A stretch of DNA of 64,000 nt from Homarus americanus (GCF_018991925.1 NW_024726235.1:2564872-2628871), one strand, 5' to 3'. Counted from the stretch's first letter, positions 1 to 12,716 are shown. Program-made: numbers and translations. The notes: generated from the letters alone by a model not told the origin.

Positions 1-444
1 GCTGTGTGGCAGTATTGAAGCCAACACAGGTGTCAGACACCAGAAACACCTGTATTTTCCAATTTTAGTTTCCATTTCCTTAAGGATGAGCGATGCAGAG
101 ATTGCAACAATTTGTCAGGTGGAGAAAACAATCTCCACATTTCTTTCTAATATTAAAAGTATTCTTTTGTCAACAGAAGTTTTGCATAATATATTTTAAT
201 ATTAAGTACGATGGAAGGTGATTGCTGTTAATATTTCTTAGCGCATTATGTAGTACAGTACAGTACTCGCAATTAGGAAATATACTGCATTAGGTGGTCA
301 TGGTTTTTACACATGAAAAATAGGTCACATTGCTACTTAGGGTGCATTAGAAGTGTTAGTGAGCCTATCTGTGGCTCTAGTGCTAAAGACCGAGGATATT
401 TGTAAATTACTAATATTTTATTTTATTCTTAATGGTTATTTCAG
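1..444. other. Non-coding, probably intron of gene 1
   Basis: AT-rich sequence with no supportable coding segment. It ends in the acceptor-like string ttatttcag just before the candidate exon at 445, so it is most simply read as the 3' part of an intron whose upstream exon lies outside the window. Confidence 0.4.
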
Positions 445-562
445 TGTTACACTCACCGTTTCCTTGGCTGGAAGATCCATGTTGTGGACAGGTGCGACTC
501 AGAGCAGCTGACAGCGGCAGGGTCTGTGAAGGACTCTTCTGTAGTGCTGCCCGGGGCCTCAG
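445..562 (+). CDS. Gene 1, candidate penultimate exon (partial)
   Basis: The exon lies between an acceptor (ttatttcag) and a donor (CAG|GTACGC). Reading from base 445 gives 39 codons beginning CYTHRFLGWKIHVVDRC and ending VVLPGAS, plus one spare G. That G joins the AC at the start of the exon at 5841 to make GAC (Asp), so the frame runs on into the acidic Tyr-rich start of the last exon. Two cysteines 16 positions apart and a globular-looking composition suggest an extracellular domain, which I do not recognise. A competing model reads another frame through to 681, using the donor A|GTGAGT; it also leaves one spare base and would give Asn at the junction. The choice between the two is unresolved, and the start of the protein lies left of the window. 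Confidence 0.5.
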
Positions 563-2094
563 GTACGCTCCATTAACCCCACCTACCTCGCTCTTACTCC
601 AGGTGGTGGGTGTTGTCACAGGTTATGCCATTCCTCTCACTGTGGAGGAGCTGGCTGCTGTTTCACCCCAGCCGCGCCTGAGTGAGTGAGTGAGTGAGCT
701 TCTGTGGTCAGTGCAGCGTGTGCGGCAGGACGTAGTTGATGGGCACACACACCTTAACAGTGAAGTGGTCAACCTGCGCCACCTCACTCGTCATTATTCA
801 CTCTGGGCGTTCCTCGAGTCTAGAGCCGCACAAGTATTAAACTGTAGATGAAAATATAATAGTTATAATACTAGAGATGATTTTAGGAACTTTGATATAT
901 CACTATAACATGGCAGCTGAGGAGGACTTCATATTTAAGTAAAACTAATGAACCATAAACCACTTTATGAAGAATAAAATTCAAATTGATAACCATAAAT
1001 TAAATGTGATAACAAATCATTACCGAGTATCGATCAAAAAACTTCAAAAATATAATTTATCAGAAAACGTTAACTGTACTCTATTAGGGTTTGAAAATGT
1101 AATGAATCATTACCAAAATTAGTTGATCCTTTTACGTGATGCAGCAACCCATGAGCCTTTGTAGGAAAGGTAAATATAGGTTGATTTAAATATTGTGAAG
1201 ACATACAACACAAAAGAACAGCATTAGATTCTTGCCTTGGTAACTGCACCACTACCAAGATGGTTCTTCAAAGTCTCACTGGATTAGATGACAGTGGGGT
1301 AGACAGGGAAATCATGCAGATAGAATTGCTGATTGTTTGAGAAAGATACAAACTTGGTAGTGGAGAACTAGTTTGGTAGGACAGAGAGGTAGCAGCGTCC
1401 CTGGGGTGTACAGCGACAGAGTGTCGGAGTGGTTGAGACCCTCCCACAAGGGACGAAGATAAATGCCTCACGCATTATGCATAGAGTCAGCCACCAACCT
1501 TACTGCCACCCTTACGGAGAGACAGACAGGGGAGCTATACACATGTCACTAGTTTAACGAGAGTTTCCCTTCAAAATGTGTGTAAATGTTGCATTGGAAT
1601 GGTGCAAACGTTATTGCAGTTTGCTTGTCCTCTGGGATAGGAAGTTTATAATGTTAAAAAGTAAATAATAATATACTGTGATCTTCAACTTACTTTTGAT
1701 TTTGGTTTTACTGGCACGAAAGTTGAACTTTTTGTTAAAATTTCCACCTTGGCAGTGACGATCATACTGAACAACCTGTTGTAACTTGTGAAGTGAACTG
1801 ATATGGATGATCTCAAAGTTGACAAAAGCAACACTTAAATTATAAGTCCTCCTCTGGGCCACAGTTTATTTTTGTACCATCTTGTGTTAGTCTGCGTGAT
1901 ATGAACAAGACCATCTGATCCCTTGGCCTGGGTGATGCTCGGGCCCAGCATCAATCACCTCCTGGCTTAGAAATCATGAACTTATTGACCGACACATGCT
2001 ATCAATGCTTGCAATGTTGACACTTTTTTCATTTATAAAAATAAATTATAAATCCCCAGCAAATGTATTCTGTGAAAAAGTTCATGGTTTTTAG

Positions 2095-2220
<126 letters not shown>

Positions 2221-2825
2221 GTTAGAATTCTTCAAGTTCTATTCTTTTATTATTTTCTAATTTTTTATTTTCTGGTGTGCAGGAGTCATGAACACCAAAG
2301 TCGTATTGAAGTATCTTTAAACATTCATATAATTCATAGATCTGATTAACTTTGTCATACACAACTTTCACTGGTTAGTTCTGGCTCCTTCACACAAGAA
2401 ATTTTATACTAAACCAAAACATAAAATATTCCACAACCCTGAATTAGTGTCTGTGTTTACTCAATATTTACTTCCAGTTTGTGGTACAGACTCTCGTGTT
2501 GCCTCGTCTCTTTTTATATACTGTACATGCATTTATTGTTTATTCTCCTCCTCTTTTTTATTGTTTGTGTGATAGTATCTTGTGGTTGGTGCTTGTACCC
2601 GTGTTATTGTTTAAGAAACTCCCGGGTGATGGTCAGCCCAGCCTTTTCCTGTGCGTTTTATTTCCTCACCCTTACAGCCGCTTCCTCAGCCTTACTCAGC
2701 CTTGGTTCAGCTTATAATATTGCACCAATGTTACTAGTGCGGTCATTGTTACCAGCCCTGCCTCCACACACTGCTACTGCCCTTACCACAACCATAATTC
2801 ATCTACCAATACTACATACAATACG

Positions 2826-3150
2826 TTCTACTACCACCAGTACCACCATGACAGGCACTACCTCCACCCTCACCACTACAAGATGTGCTACCACCACCTC
2901 CACCATAACATGCAGTACTGCTGCTACTACTACCACCACCACCACCACCACCACCACCACCACTGATACCTACTACCTCGAGCGATGTCCACCACTGATA
3001 CCTACTACCTCGAGCGATGTCCACCACTGCCTCTGACACCTGGCACCATCAATATCCAATACCACTCCCACCAGTTCCAACTATATCCAGTACCTACCAC
3101 CACCACCTCCAGGAACCACCATAACCCACCACCACCACTACTACTACTTG
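2826..3150. repeat. CCA/CAC-rich tract with a 32-bp tandem duplication
   Basis: The tract is dominated by ACC/CCA triplets. Inside it, a 32-bp segment containing ctactacctcgagcgatg occurs twice in tandem (about 2958-3024). The tract yields poly-Thr, poly-Pro and poly-Gly ORFs on both strands, which are artefacts of composition. Confidence 0.85.
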
Positions 3151-5840
3151 GGCTTATTTCGCCTTGCAAAATTTACCTCCTCCTCGTCCTTGCTGCCTTA
3201 CCAGCCATGCTCAAGTCTAATGTCGGTGCCAGCGTCAGTGTTTTAATGGAGCTTAGTGGTCAGCTGTCACTGCCCCCCAGCCCCCTACCCCCCTTTGTGA
3301 TCCTCAAGACCTCCACAGCTCTGATGACCTTAGAGATATCTGCCCCCCCTTGTCACCTTTGACCCTGATAATGCTGGAAGTATTTCTGGTCCTGATGGTG
3401 CTGAGAATATTTCTGGTCTTAATTGTGCTGGAAATATTTCTGGTTCTGATGGCATTGGACATATCCTTTGTGCAGGAAAAGGCCTATGTTGAAGGATCAA
3501 TTAAGGATTAGGCTGGTCTCCGCTTACTGCCTGTAAAACAAAATATAACTCCTGTGGGCTTCTTACTACTAGTGAGAGCAACATATAACATTGGTGATTA
3601 TGGAAAAACTTTAATCCCACTTGCCAAAAAAAATGCTTCTTGGTGACACCTGTTCAAATATTAATATACAGTAATTAATCACCTTTTTCATGTAACAAAA
3701 TTAAGAATATATGATGGACCCAAATACAAGAAGAAACACTGCTATAATGATTACTGCAGAGAAGAAGGTGCAAATTTGGGTATATAATATTTTGCTTGCA
3801 ATATGCCTTTAACTGTGCAAAACATGATAACAGGAGCTGCTTGCTGATATAGAATGCGGTATGAAGACAGGAATTAAAACTTGAATAATACTTTCAGCCA
3901 GTGGTGTGCTAGCTCTGATATAAAGTTGAAAAAGAGTTTCAAACTGAAATATCACGACTTTCGTTCCATTCCCCCCTCCCCTTGAAAGCATCACAAGAAG
4001 GCTCTCGTTAAAAATGGTCTCCCATCCCGTGAAAGAATTTGACTGACCTGACCTCAAATGATCTACTTAACCTGAACTACACTTGCTGGATTTGTTCGAT
4101 CTGACTTCGACTTTATCAAATCTAAAACTTGGAAAACAAAACTGTTGTGTACTTTATTCTGATCTTACTTTCCACAAATTACTTATGATGTTACCTGACT
4201 TGGTTTGATTTATTCTTGAGCTGACCTCACCTATCTGACCTGACCTGAGTTATACTTAGATGTGTGTGAACTTAAGCATGCTACTCGACTTGACCAATGA
4301 CTTGAACCTCTCCTTTCTCACTGACTTGACCAGAGAGGACTGATGCCCCTCTTGAGTACCTTCTGAGAGCACAATTTCGTCTCATCAGCATGAGTTTCTC
4401 GGCATGACCTCAAGGACGACCTCTATAAACAAATGTTTCTTCAGCATGACTCTTTTTTTTTTACTTAGGTGTAAATTCTAGGTGGTGTAGGTTTTCCTTT
4501 TTTTACGTTTAGGAGTAGCCAGTTACAGCAAAACTTCCCAGGGACACTCCTGATGTGACAGCCAATGTTGATGCTGCCCAGCAACAGGTATTCTTTATAA
4601 CAGGTATTCTTGACCACTTTCTTTACCTGGTGAGTGAACGAGAGTAAGATTGTGGCAGGTGTGGCATTGGCTCGCCTACCCTTGCTACACCACAAAACCC
4701 CTCTCCTCTACCACCTTTTTACCACAAGTAAGTAACCTTTCTCCCTCTTTTTGGTTTAAGCTGGAGTCTCCACGGAAATACTTATACATTTGTTTTTCTT
4801 ACCATTAAATGAGAAGAAAACGGCGAACTGTCCACTCAAATGCTTTAACTCTAAAAAATTGACCGAAAAAGAGGAATAAATAGTACAAGGTTACTTTTGG
4901 GATAGGGAAGGATAAAAGTTTGGACTGAGATGCGTCCTTGATTAAAATGTTTGTTTTTAAAGGTTTAACCATCGTCCTCAAAGGGTCAAACCAGCATTAA
5001 GATTATTAAATCCTTCTCATAAAGTTGCAGTTAAGTGGTGTAAGGAAGAAATAAGATGACTATTCACAACTTTGTCATTGGCTTAAGCTCTATTCCACAC
5101 ACTGGAGAAAAAGTATATACACTACCACAAATAACATACTACTTTAACACCTTCCAGTGTCACGGGGGGACTCGTGGAAGGAGCGGATAATAGAAATCGG
5201 AATTGGTTATAGAGTACTGTGTTTATTTTTGTGGAGAATCGCGCACACCCACAAAAAAAAACAGTCTTGGTTAAGAATAAAGTTACTGGGGAAGGTTGGA
5301 GCTGAGGAGACTCCCAGAACAACAGTACCCAGGTTAAGTGAAACCTCGCACACACTCACACCTGCCAACACTCGGTGACATAAGTTCAGTTGTCTTGATA
5401 TCCTGTCATTCATATCTTCAGCTTCCTGTCTTCTGATTAAGTTAACATTATTAAAATATCCGTCCAGCATCTCTTTATAATTTTTGTTAGTGTACACATT
5501 TTTAATAACAGGATTTTGTTGCCTTTGTAAATGATACTGGAAAAAACAGTAATAAAATATTTCCAATGTTTAGTGATTTAGCTACAATCTATTAGAACTT
5601 AGATAGACAATATAATCATAACACAGATTCATACTTTAGTGAGGTTTAGTTTGCTGTGACGTTTTCCAAATGCCGTACCTGTACAGTTGTTCCTATATAG
5701 TACAGTACTGTATAAAACAGTTACTGGTTACAGTAGTATATCTCTAATATAGTTACAGAAGACTGGTTCAGTAAGTAGTGCTGACAGACGTAGGTTCCAT
5801 TTTTAATACAACAGGTGTCTGACTTGTGTATATATTGCAG

Positions 5841-8824
5841 ACTACGACTTCTATGACTATTACTATGACGAGCGAGACGCTGGGGCTGCCCCACACCCAG
5901 GGTTTCACCGCCCGCCCATCGGCCACACCTCCAACAGGATTCCTGGAGGAGGTGTTGTCAAGCCTCCACGACCAACTGTGACGAGACAGCCTAGACCTCA
6001 ACCCAAGCCAGCAGACGAAATACTTCCTGGAGATTTCTCATTTCCAAATTTTCCCAAAGAGTTCCAAGCCGGATTTGATAGCTTCCCTTTTGACCTGGGT
6101 CCTGAAGACATAGGTCCGGTAGGTCAGGAGGCACTCCCGCCGCCGCTGCTCCAAGGAGTTAGCTACTCCCCACAAAATATACCTCTGGGAGCACCAGGAT
6201 TTACATTCCCCAAGCTGCCTAATCTGAAAAACCCAGCAAGTGTAGTTAATGCCACAGCATTTGCTAACCTTGGGAATGTCAACTTGAGAGGTGTGCCAAG
6301 AGATGTCCCTAAAGAGTTCTTTGGACCACAGCAGGGTGACTTGGAGTTTCCAAAACTTAGCCAAGACGACATGAACTTCCCACTGGACCTACTTCGTGAG
6401 AAATTCCCGTCCTCCCCGGGACCAACTCGACCAGCAACGCGTCCTACATTTTCCTCCATCCCCTCAAAACCGCTATTCACTCCTCCTCCTAAGTTTAACT
6501 TTCCTCCAGAACTCACAAGGTCTTCCAGGCCACCAACCTCCTCAAATGCCACCTCCCAGTTCTTTGCTGGCTCAGCCACACCACCAAGGACCTCGACCAC
6601 CATTGTCTCTGAAAAAGCGCCATTAAACCCAAAAGAAGACGTCCGGGACACATTTCCGGCACAGCCATCGATGTTCACGAAGACTGTTGCTTCCTATCAG
6701 CCACCACCAACACGATCCTCAACACCTGCTAGACATCCCCTACACAATCCACCAACTACACCTTCAAGAAAGCAGACATCATACAGACCAACACCTACCA
6801 GTCAACCGACATCATACAGACGAACACCTACCAGTGAACTGACATCATACAGACCAACACCCACCAGTCAACCGACATCATACAGACGAACACCTACCAG
6901 TGAACTGACATCATACAGACCAACATCCTCTGAGATATCAAAATCATATAGGCCAACAACCACTGATCAGGCAGCATCGTACAGACCAACACCCACTGGT
7001 CAGCAGACATCATACAAACCGACACCTACCAGGCAGCCAATATCGGCAAACCCAACATCTCCTTTCAAACAGTCATCATTTACTCGACTGCAGACGCCCA
7101 TTACTCCAATTGTTCCCTCCCGGCATGTCGGAACCTCCAGGCCTCTGGTGCAAACGTCGCACCAACAATCTCGCCATGAGCCAGAGGTTATAACAGCATC
7201 TTCACTGCCTCGACTTCCCGGTCAAGCATCGCCTGTCTACCAACTGTCCTCCCTCAGCAGACAACATCCCATCAGAAGGGGCCTAGTCACTACCTCAGCA
7301 CCTGCACGCACGACACTGTCACCTATTACTACCTTGAGTGAGAGTTTTGCTCAGAACTTTGGTTTCGACCCGGAATCTGTTGTTTATGAGTCTGACTTCC
7401 GTCCCATTAAGAGGAACCCTGCTGGTCCTGTGCTGGCTTTTGAAGTGTCAACGTCCGATATCATGCCCATCCGTGCACCGCGCCCACCCTACCCCCCTCG
7501 GCTGTCGTTCCCACAACGACCTGCTGGCCCACGTACCGCTGGCCCCGTAAGGTTTTCCCACAGACGCATCAGATTTGATGACACAGACGAATCGCATGAC
7601 AAAGACTCTAGAAATATCCCTGAAGAATATATTTTCAACATCCCAAACCCTGTCTTCCATGACTCCGTGACCTTTAGCGAGAGCCTTGACCCTCCCCCTA
7701 TACCCTTGCCAGTACCAATGGAGCACGTAATGCTGCGCCTGGGAGGAGCTGCATCTAACCGTCCTCTGCGCCCTAACACACCTAAACCCCGACCATTTAA
7801 CAGAAAAACTAATAGCTCACAGAGACGAAATGGTTCAAGAAGACCTAATGGGCCGGTGAGGTCGTCGGGGAGTGTGAATCGAATGGGATGGCCCAAACAA
7901 AGGCCATGGGTCCATAAGCCGTCCTTACGCCGCGTGGCAGCCACGGTTCCACTCCCTGACGACCATGCCATCCCTTTCCCACAACTTGTTGGACCTGAAG
8001 TTCTCAAACCAGTACTGGTCAACTCCCCTCTAGAACACGACGATGAGGACATGGTGGTAGCTGCCTCAGCCCAGGTGTTTACATCGGACGGTCGGCCTCT
8101 GTCCCCCGACAGCCTGCCAACGCCACCTCGGCTTCCAACCGACAATCGACGTTCTGCAGCTTCCATTACCAACCGTCCCAAAACTGGGCCTTTCCGCGGG
8201 GATCACCCACCCCCTGTGCCAGCAAATGTACCTCATCTGGCACAGTTCTCCCGCCAGCAACGTCCCTTAGACCGCCGCCCCACAACTCCTGTGCCTCCTC
8301 CACAAGGTAATCAAACCCCTGGAATTATCGCCTCGGGGAGCGCCATTCGGCCAGTAGTGTTACACAGTCAAGATGATCCTCCGGTCCCCGCAGCCCTCCT
8401 GACTCACCAGGAACTGTCTGCTGATGTCGGACATAATGCAGTCGTGTCCATCAGTAATTATCCAGCAACAGCTGAAGCTTATGCCCCGTCACGACCTCCC
8501 ACAACATCTCGCCCCGACACTGCAGCTTCTTCAGCAGCAACCAACCAGACACACTTAACCATCCTAAAGGATGTGTGGGCTATCCTGACCCGTGATGATC
8601 CAGGCCTGAGGCCAGAACACCCTCGGGACGACGCTCACCCTGACCACGACCATGACCACCTGGATCGCCAGGAGCGAAGGAGACGTGATGCTAGTGAAAA
8701 ACCATATCCTTCAACTAACAGTGACCAGCATGACCCCATGTCAGCATCCAGTGTCAGCACCATCTCTTCTCTTATCCTCGTTTCCTGTACTGGTGCTCTT
8801 ATATTAATGGCGCTAGCAAGGTAG
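5841..8824 (+). CDS. Gene 1, last coding exon: Pro/Ser/Thr-rich, probably GPI-anchored extracellular protein
   Basis: After the acceptor at 5839-5840, a single exon stays open for 993 codons to TAG at 8822-8824. Numbering from the first full codon, residues 1-13 read YDFYDYYYDERDA, a tyrosine/acidic cluster of the kind that can be tyrosine-sulfated. Residues 46-250 are Pro- and Phe-rich (FPNFP, FPKL motifs). Residues about 312-398 are tandem 11-residue repeats of the SYRPTPTSQPT type. The rest is mucin-like, rich in Pro, Ser, Thr and Arg, with a histidine/aspartate stretch (HPDHDHDH), then RQERRRR (DNA 8669-8686), a possible furin site. The last 25 residues (SSVSTISSLILVSCTGALILMALAR) are hydrophobic with no cytoplasmic tail, as in GPI-anchor signals, although a short transmembrane anchor is also possible. 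I see no catalytic domain. A role in extracellular matrix, cuticle or the cell surface is inference. The product family is not recognised. Confidence 0.9.
6777..7037 (+). repeat. Intragenic 33-bp tandem repeat coding SYRPTPT units
   Basis: The DNA repeats a 33-bp unit around acatcatacagaccaacacc and codes for 11-residue units with one Tyr-Arg-Pro per unit. Early units alternate in pairs (SQPTSYRR, SELTSYRP), implying duplication of a 66-bp two-unit block. Later units have diverged (SEISKSYRPTTTD, SYKPTPTRQ). The reading frame is kept throughout. Confidence 0.9.
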
Positions 8825-9160
8825 AAAAACGTCCTCCTGAGTTCAGTAAACTGAACATTTCAAGGCGATATTTGACTCTTATACTGAAAGTTGATCATGA
8901 ACGATTGGATACTTTCAGGAATGATAAGTGCTAGAATTTGTTCCTTCACTTTAGCCTACATGGTTAACTGTGACATTACAAAGCAGTAGTCTTCTAACCC
9001 TCCGACATAAGTACTGGTGTCACTAGTGCTGTAACAGACACTGGGAGGACCAGTAGTCGTCCTTCATTACTAAAAACAGGATTCTTTTGAGTGATATGTT
9101 CCCTAGGTTTATATAATCAGGGCTTTATAGAAGAATAAAACTGTTTAGTGCAATATATAA
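8825..9160 (+). other. Gene 1 3' untranslated region
   Basis: The sequence from the stop codon to just beyond the first AATAAA. No open frame of note occurs here. The end point is inferred from the usual 10-30 nt spacing after the poly(A) signal. Confidence 0.65.
9134..9139 (+). terminator. Poly(A) signal AATAAA of gene 1
   Basis: A canonical AATAAA lies about 310 bases after the stop codon. It is the first such hexamer downstream of the stop on this strand. Confidence 0.7.
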
Positions 9161-10091
9161 ACCGGTAGTGGCAGGTCTATACTTATTAAGAAAATAAGAG
9201 ACTGTAAATAGTGCAATTTATTAATTTCGAGCGACCTAAGTTGATTGTTACTGCTTTCTAAACACTTTTGTATTGTTAGTTTTTTTATGTTGAATATTTC
9301 ATTAGCTCTAAAACATATGCTTGTTCGATTTTTTTGCAAGTTGTTTTATTTAATTTGGAATTTTGTGAATCGTGAGGAAAGACATTTACTTCCTGCGAGT
9401 CTCCAGAGTGGTCACTAGAGTCCACACCTGTAGGAATGTGTCCATATAATACTCATCTACACCTGCCTCCACACCCGTCTTACAACTTCCCTCGCCCGTC
9501 TACATTTACAAACTTGTAAGGTTTATGGGGAACTTGCAATAGAGTAAAGTTTAATGGTAGCTTGAAACGGACAGGGCGTGGTGGATGCGACACACACACA
9601 CACACATATCATCATGTCTTGTCATCCCAAATACATGACTCACAGTTCCTCCATCACTTTAATATTTTTGTTTTAGTGTAAGTTCCCCAAAAGACTCGTC
9701 AAACAGAACGCCCCCCCCCCCTCCCATGTCTCTTAATGCCCAAAAGGTAGTCAAAACCCCTCTTTTATTTGGTGGACGATAGGACACTTGGTGGGCATTG
9801 TACAATTTTTCCCAACTACTCAAGTCATCATCCACCCAGGATTTATAGATTCCAACGGCTCAGAGCTACACAGTAATCCTACTCCTGTTCCGTGTAATGT
9901 TGACGTACGTGTGTGTGTGTTCTTGTGTATGTTCCTGTGTGTGCATGTTTATGCAAGTTCGTGATTGCATGTGTATGCAAGTTCGTGTGTGTGTGTGTGT
10001 GTGTGCGCGTATGTTTGTGTTCATGTGTATGCATGTTTGTGTGTTTGGTGATATGTAAATAAGTAATTTGCATCCTAAGTAATGCCACTTA
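9161..10091. other. Intergenic, no gene seen
   Basis: Unique AT-rich DNA with short simple repeats: CA (9593-9606), a C run (9711-9722) and TG-rich stretches (9908-10050). The Thr/His ORF on the minus strand here is the TG repeat read in reverse. Confidence 0.7.
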
Positions 10092-10558
10092 GATGCCCTG
10101 AGTAATACGACTCAGGGAGCGTCACCATCGCCTTGGCTGCCCTGAGTAATGCAACACGGAGCGTCACCATCACCTGGGCTGCCCTGAGTAATGCAACACG
10201 GAGCGTCACCATCATCTGGGCTGCCCTGAGTAATGCAACACGGAGCATCACCATCACCAGGGCTGCCCTGAGTAATGCAACACGGAGCGTCACCATCACC
10301 TGGGCTGCCCTGAGTAATGCGACACAGGGAGCGTCACCATCACCTGGGCTGCCCTGAGTAATGCAACACGGAGCATCACCATCACCAGGGCTGCCCTGAG
10401 TAATGCAACACGGAGCGTCACCATCACCTGGGCTGCCCTGAGTAATGCAACACGGAGCGTCACCATCACCTGGGCTGCCCTGAGTAATGCGACACAGGGA
10501 GCGTCACCATCACCTGGGCTGCCCTGAGTAACGCGACACATGGACCGTCACCAACACG
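10092..10558. repeat. Minisatellite, 42-bp unit, about 11 copies
   Basis: The unit is built on ctgccctgagtaatgcaaca followed by a gtcaccatcacctgg core. Two forms occur: a 42-bp form with gcaacacggagc and a 44-bp form with gcgacacagggagc. Most units are 42 bp, divisible by three, so both strands show spurious 14-residue repeat ORFs. Confidence 0.95.
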
Positions 10559-10799
10559 GCAGTACACGAGACTGTGTATAATAAATCCTGTAAATGTTTG
10601 ATCTTGTTATTCTTGATCCTCCAAGTGGAAGAGGCTGATAGCCACAATGTTCCCTCTTATGCTGCATGCTTTCACTGCAGGGCAATAGTTAATTATAATA
10701 AATTTGAAAATAATGGCAATGATAATGATATATTCAGTAAATTCATCATATAAATTTACAGTAAATCTAGCAAGTATATAATCACAGCTATCGTGTGTG

Positions 10800-12716
10800 C
10801 AGCCATCAAAAAAAAGTATCCTTGCTGGTTGCCAAATTAGATCAAGTTGGGAAAGAGATCCTTGCTAAGACTGAGGAACTAGCCGATAGAATGGAGGTGG
10901 TAGCAAAGAGGAGTTATGCTGAGGCCTTAGCAGGGCCGCGGGAGGTGGCGGAGAGTAATGCAGGATGAGAACGGGTTCTACAGCAGCTAGGGACTGAAGA
11001 AGTGTGTCGAAGAAATGACAATTAGCGGACCTACTGTTAGGGAGGGGGGGAACGTTTCCAGCTCAGGAACAATGTAATAGTTTTTGGGAGTCCTTGAGAG
11101 CCAGGCGGAGGGTACAGAGTAGGATAACAAACGATAAGAAGCAGTTTAAGAATATTTGTACAGAGGTTCTGAAGAATCAATCAAACCCTCAGGATGTGAG
11201 GAGGCTGGGACAAAAGCAGGGGGTTTAAGCCTCGCCCCCTCAGGATCACACTAGTGAGTGAGGAGGAGAAATGGGAGGTTATTTGGTAGGCGCACAAAAC
11301 ACTTAGCAAGGAGCGAGGCATCTCTGAGTGTATTCATTCACCCAAATCACACGGTAATCCAGACGGAACAGCATAAGAAGCTCCTGTAAGGCTTGAAGCA
11401 GAAGAGGGAGGAGCCGAGGAGGAATGGGGATGGGTGTACATGGGTTATATTGAGAGTGGGAGGGTAGTGGAAGCAAGTGTTCCAACACATAGCCAGGGGG
11501 CAGCAGCGCACCCTCCACCTGCTCTATCCCTCACCCGGGAGGTGGCACCAGCTCTGCCTACCAGCCGGGAGGAGGCGAGAGCCGTGTAAAAGATGACCTT
11601 TCTAACCACACCCTGCAAAATAGTTCTAAGAGCCGGGACGTTACAGAGAACAAACTGGCTTGAATGTCCTGTACACTAATACTGACACATTCCTTGATAA
11701 GAGAAAGGAGTTTGAAACGCTACTGAAGGTACACCAACTCGATATTGTAGGAGTTGTAGAACTGTTGTACAAGAACAGGAGAATCGACCCAGAGGAATGC
11801 GAGTTCAGTATTGCTGGATATGACTCATTTACGAACCTTTCTCAAGAAACTTGCAAGAGGGTTGCGGTTATCTATGCTAGGCAAAACTTTAGAGCCAGAC
11901 AGGCGAGGGTACAGGGAGAGGATGTTTTTGAAGAGCAAGTGGTGTAAAATTAAATTAATGGGAGGGGACTTACTTGATTGTCGGGTGTATCTACAGATCC
12001 CCAAACTGTGGCCCACTAAATCAAAGGAACTTAAGAGCCTTGATAGACAATGCAGCAATGCTCATCCCTCGCCACCTCCTTATCATGGGGGACTTAAACT
12101 ATGGCGACATCGACTGGAGAAACGAGTTCACCCCAAATGACTTGAATAACCCTGTTCCTCTTTTTGTAGAAACGGAGATAATTTTCTGTTCCAACATGTT
12201 AGAGACCTGACACATAACAGAGGGGAGCAAACACCCAAGCCACTAGACCTCATTATGACAAACGAGGAGGGTATGGTGGCCAAACTGGAACACCTTGCCC
12301 CAGTTGGTACCAGTCACCATGTAGTGTTGTCATTCAGATTTAACTGTTACCTAGTTCAAGATAAGGTCAGGCCAAGGTTCAAATATTACAAGGGAAATTA
12401 CAACGGGAAGAGATGAGGGGTATCCACTGGCCTGACTCGTTAAGGCACAAGAACACAGACACTACACTGAATATCATAACTAATAAAGTGACCCATTTGA
12501 TCGATAAATATATACCCAAGACCAAACCCAGAGCCTCTAGGAATACGAGGGGATCCCTACACGTGAACCATGCGGCGGTCGACGAAGTTTAGAAGAAAAC
12601 CCAGAAATTTAAGACGTGGGTTGGGTCAAACGATAAACAGGACAGGAGGATGTATGCAAGAGTCAGAAACCAAGCAAAAGCAGAAAAAACACAGATACAG
12701 ATTGGATAATAATAAC
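10800..12716 (+). mobile_element. Decayed CR1/L2-like LINE: ORF1 remnant plus endonuclease domain
   Basis: At 10830-10950 a coiled-coil-like stretch (LVAKLDQVGKEILAKTEELA) is followed, after stops, by RNNVIVFG and RITLVSEEEKWEV, as in LINE ORF1 proteins. From 11660 an endonuclease region reads NVLYTNTDTFLDKRKEFETL and LDIVGVVEL. After a frame change near 11950 comes VGCIYRSPNCGPLNQRN and then LLIMGDLNYGDIDW, with the GD-N-IDW catalytic motif of apurinic-type endonucleases. A second frame change near 12168 leads to FLFQHVRDLT, PLDLIMTNEEGMV, APVGTSHHVVLSF and KYYKGNY. A linker follows (LIDKYIPKTK, YARVRNQAKAEK). Frameshifts and stops make it non-functional, and no reverse transcriptase follows directly. 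Assignment to non-LTR retrotransposons is secure; the clade is approximate. Confidence 0.88.
11660..12210 (+). pseudogene. LINE endonuclease-domain pseudogene
   Basis: This is the best-preserved part of the LINE copy. The 95-codon frame 11660-11947 carries the N-terminal endonuclease motifs, and the frame 11974-12210 carries the CIYRSPN and GDLNYGDIDW motifs. The two frames differ by one register, so the protein is broken by a frameshift around 11950. Part of the same domain continues in a third register after about 12168. Confidence 0.8.

Noticed and set aside
445..562. Zona pellucida-type domain, suggested by a Cys pair upstream and a furin-like site plus hydrophobic tail downstream in gene 1
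   Set aside because: Only two Cys are visible in one short exon. The diagnostic ZP cysteine pattern cannot be seen in the window.
2479..3036. 185-residue plus-strand ORF
   Set aside because: Its second half is the CCA/ACC microsatellite read as Thr. The first half lacks splice or homology support.
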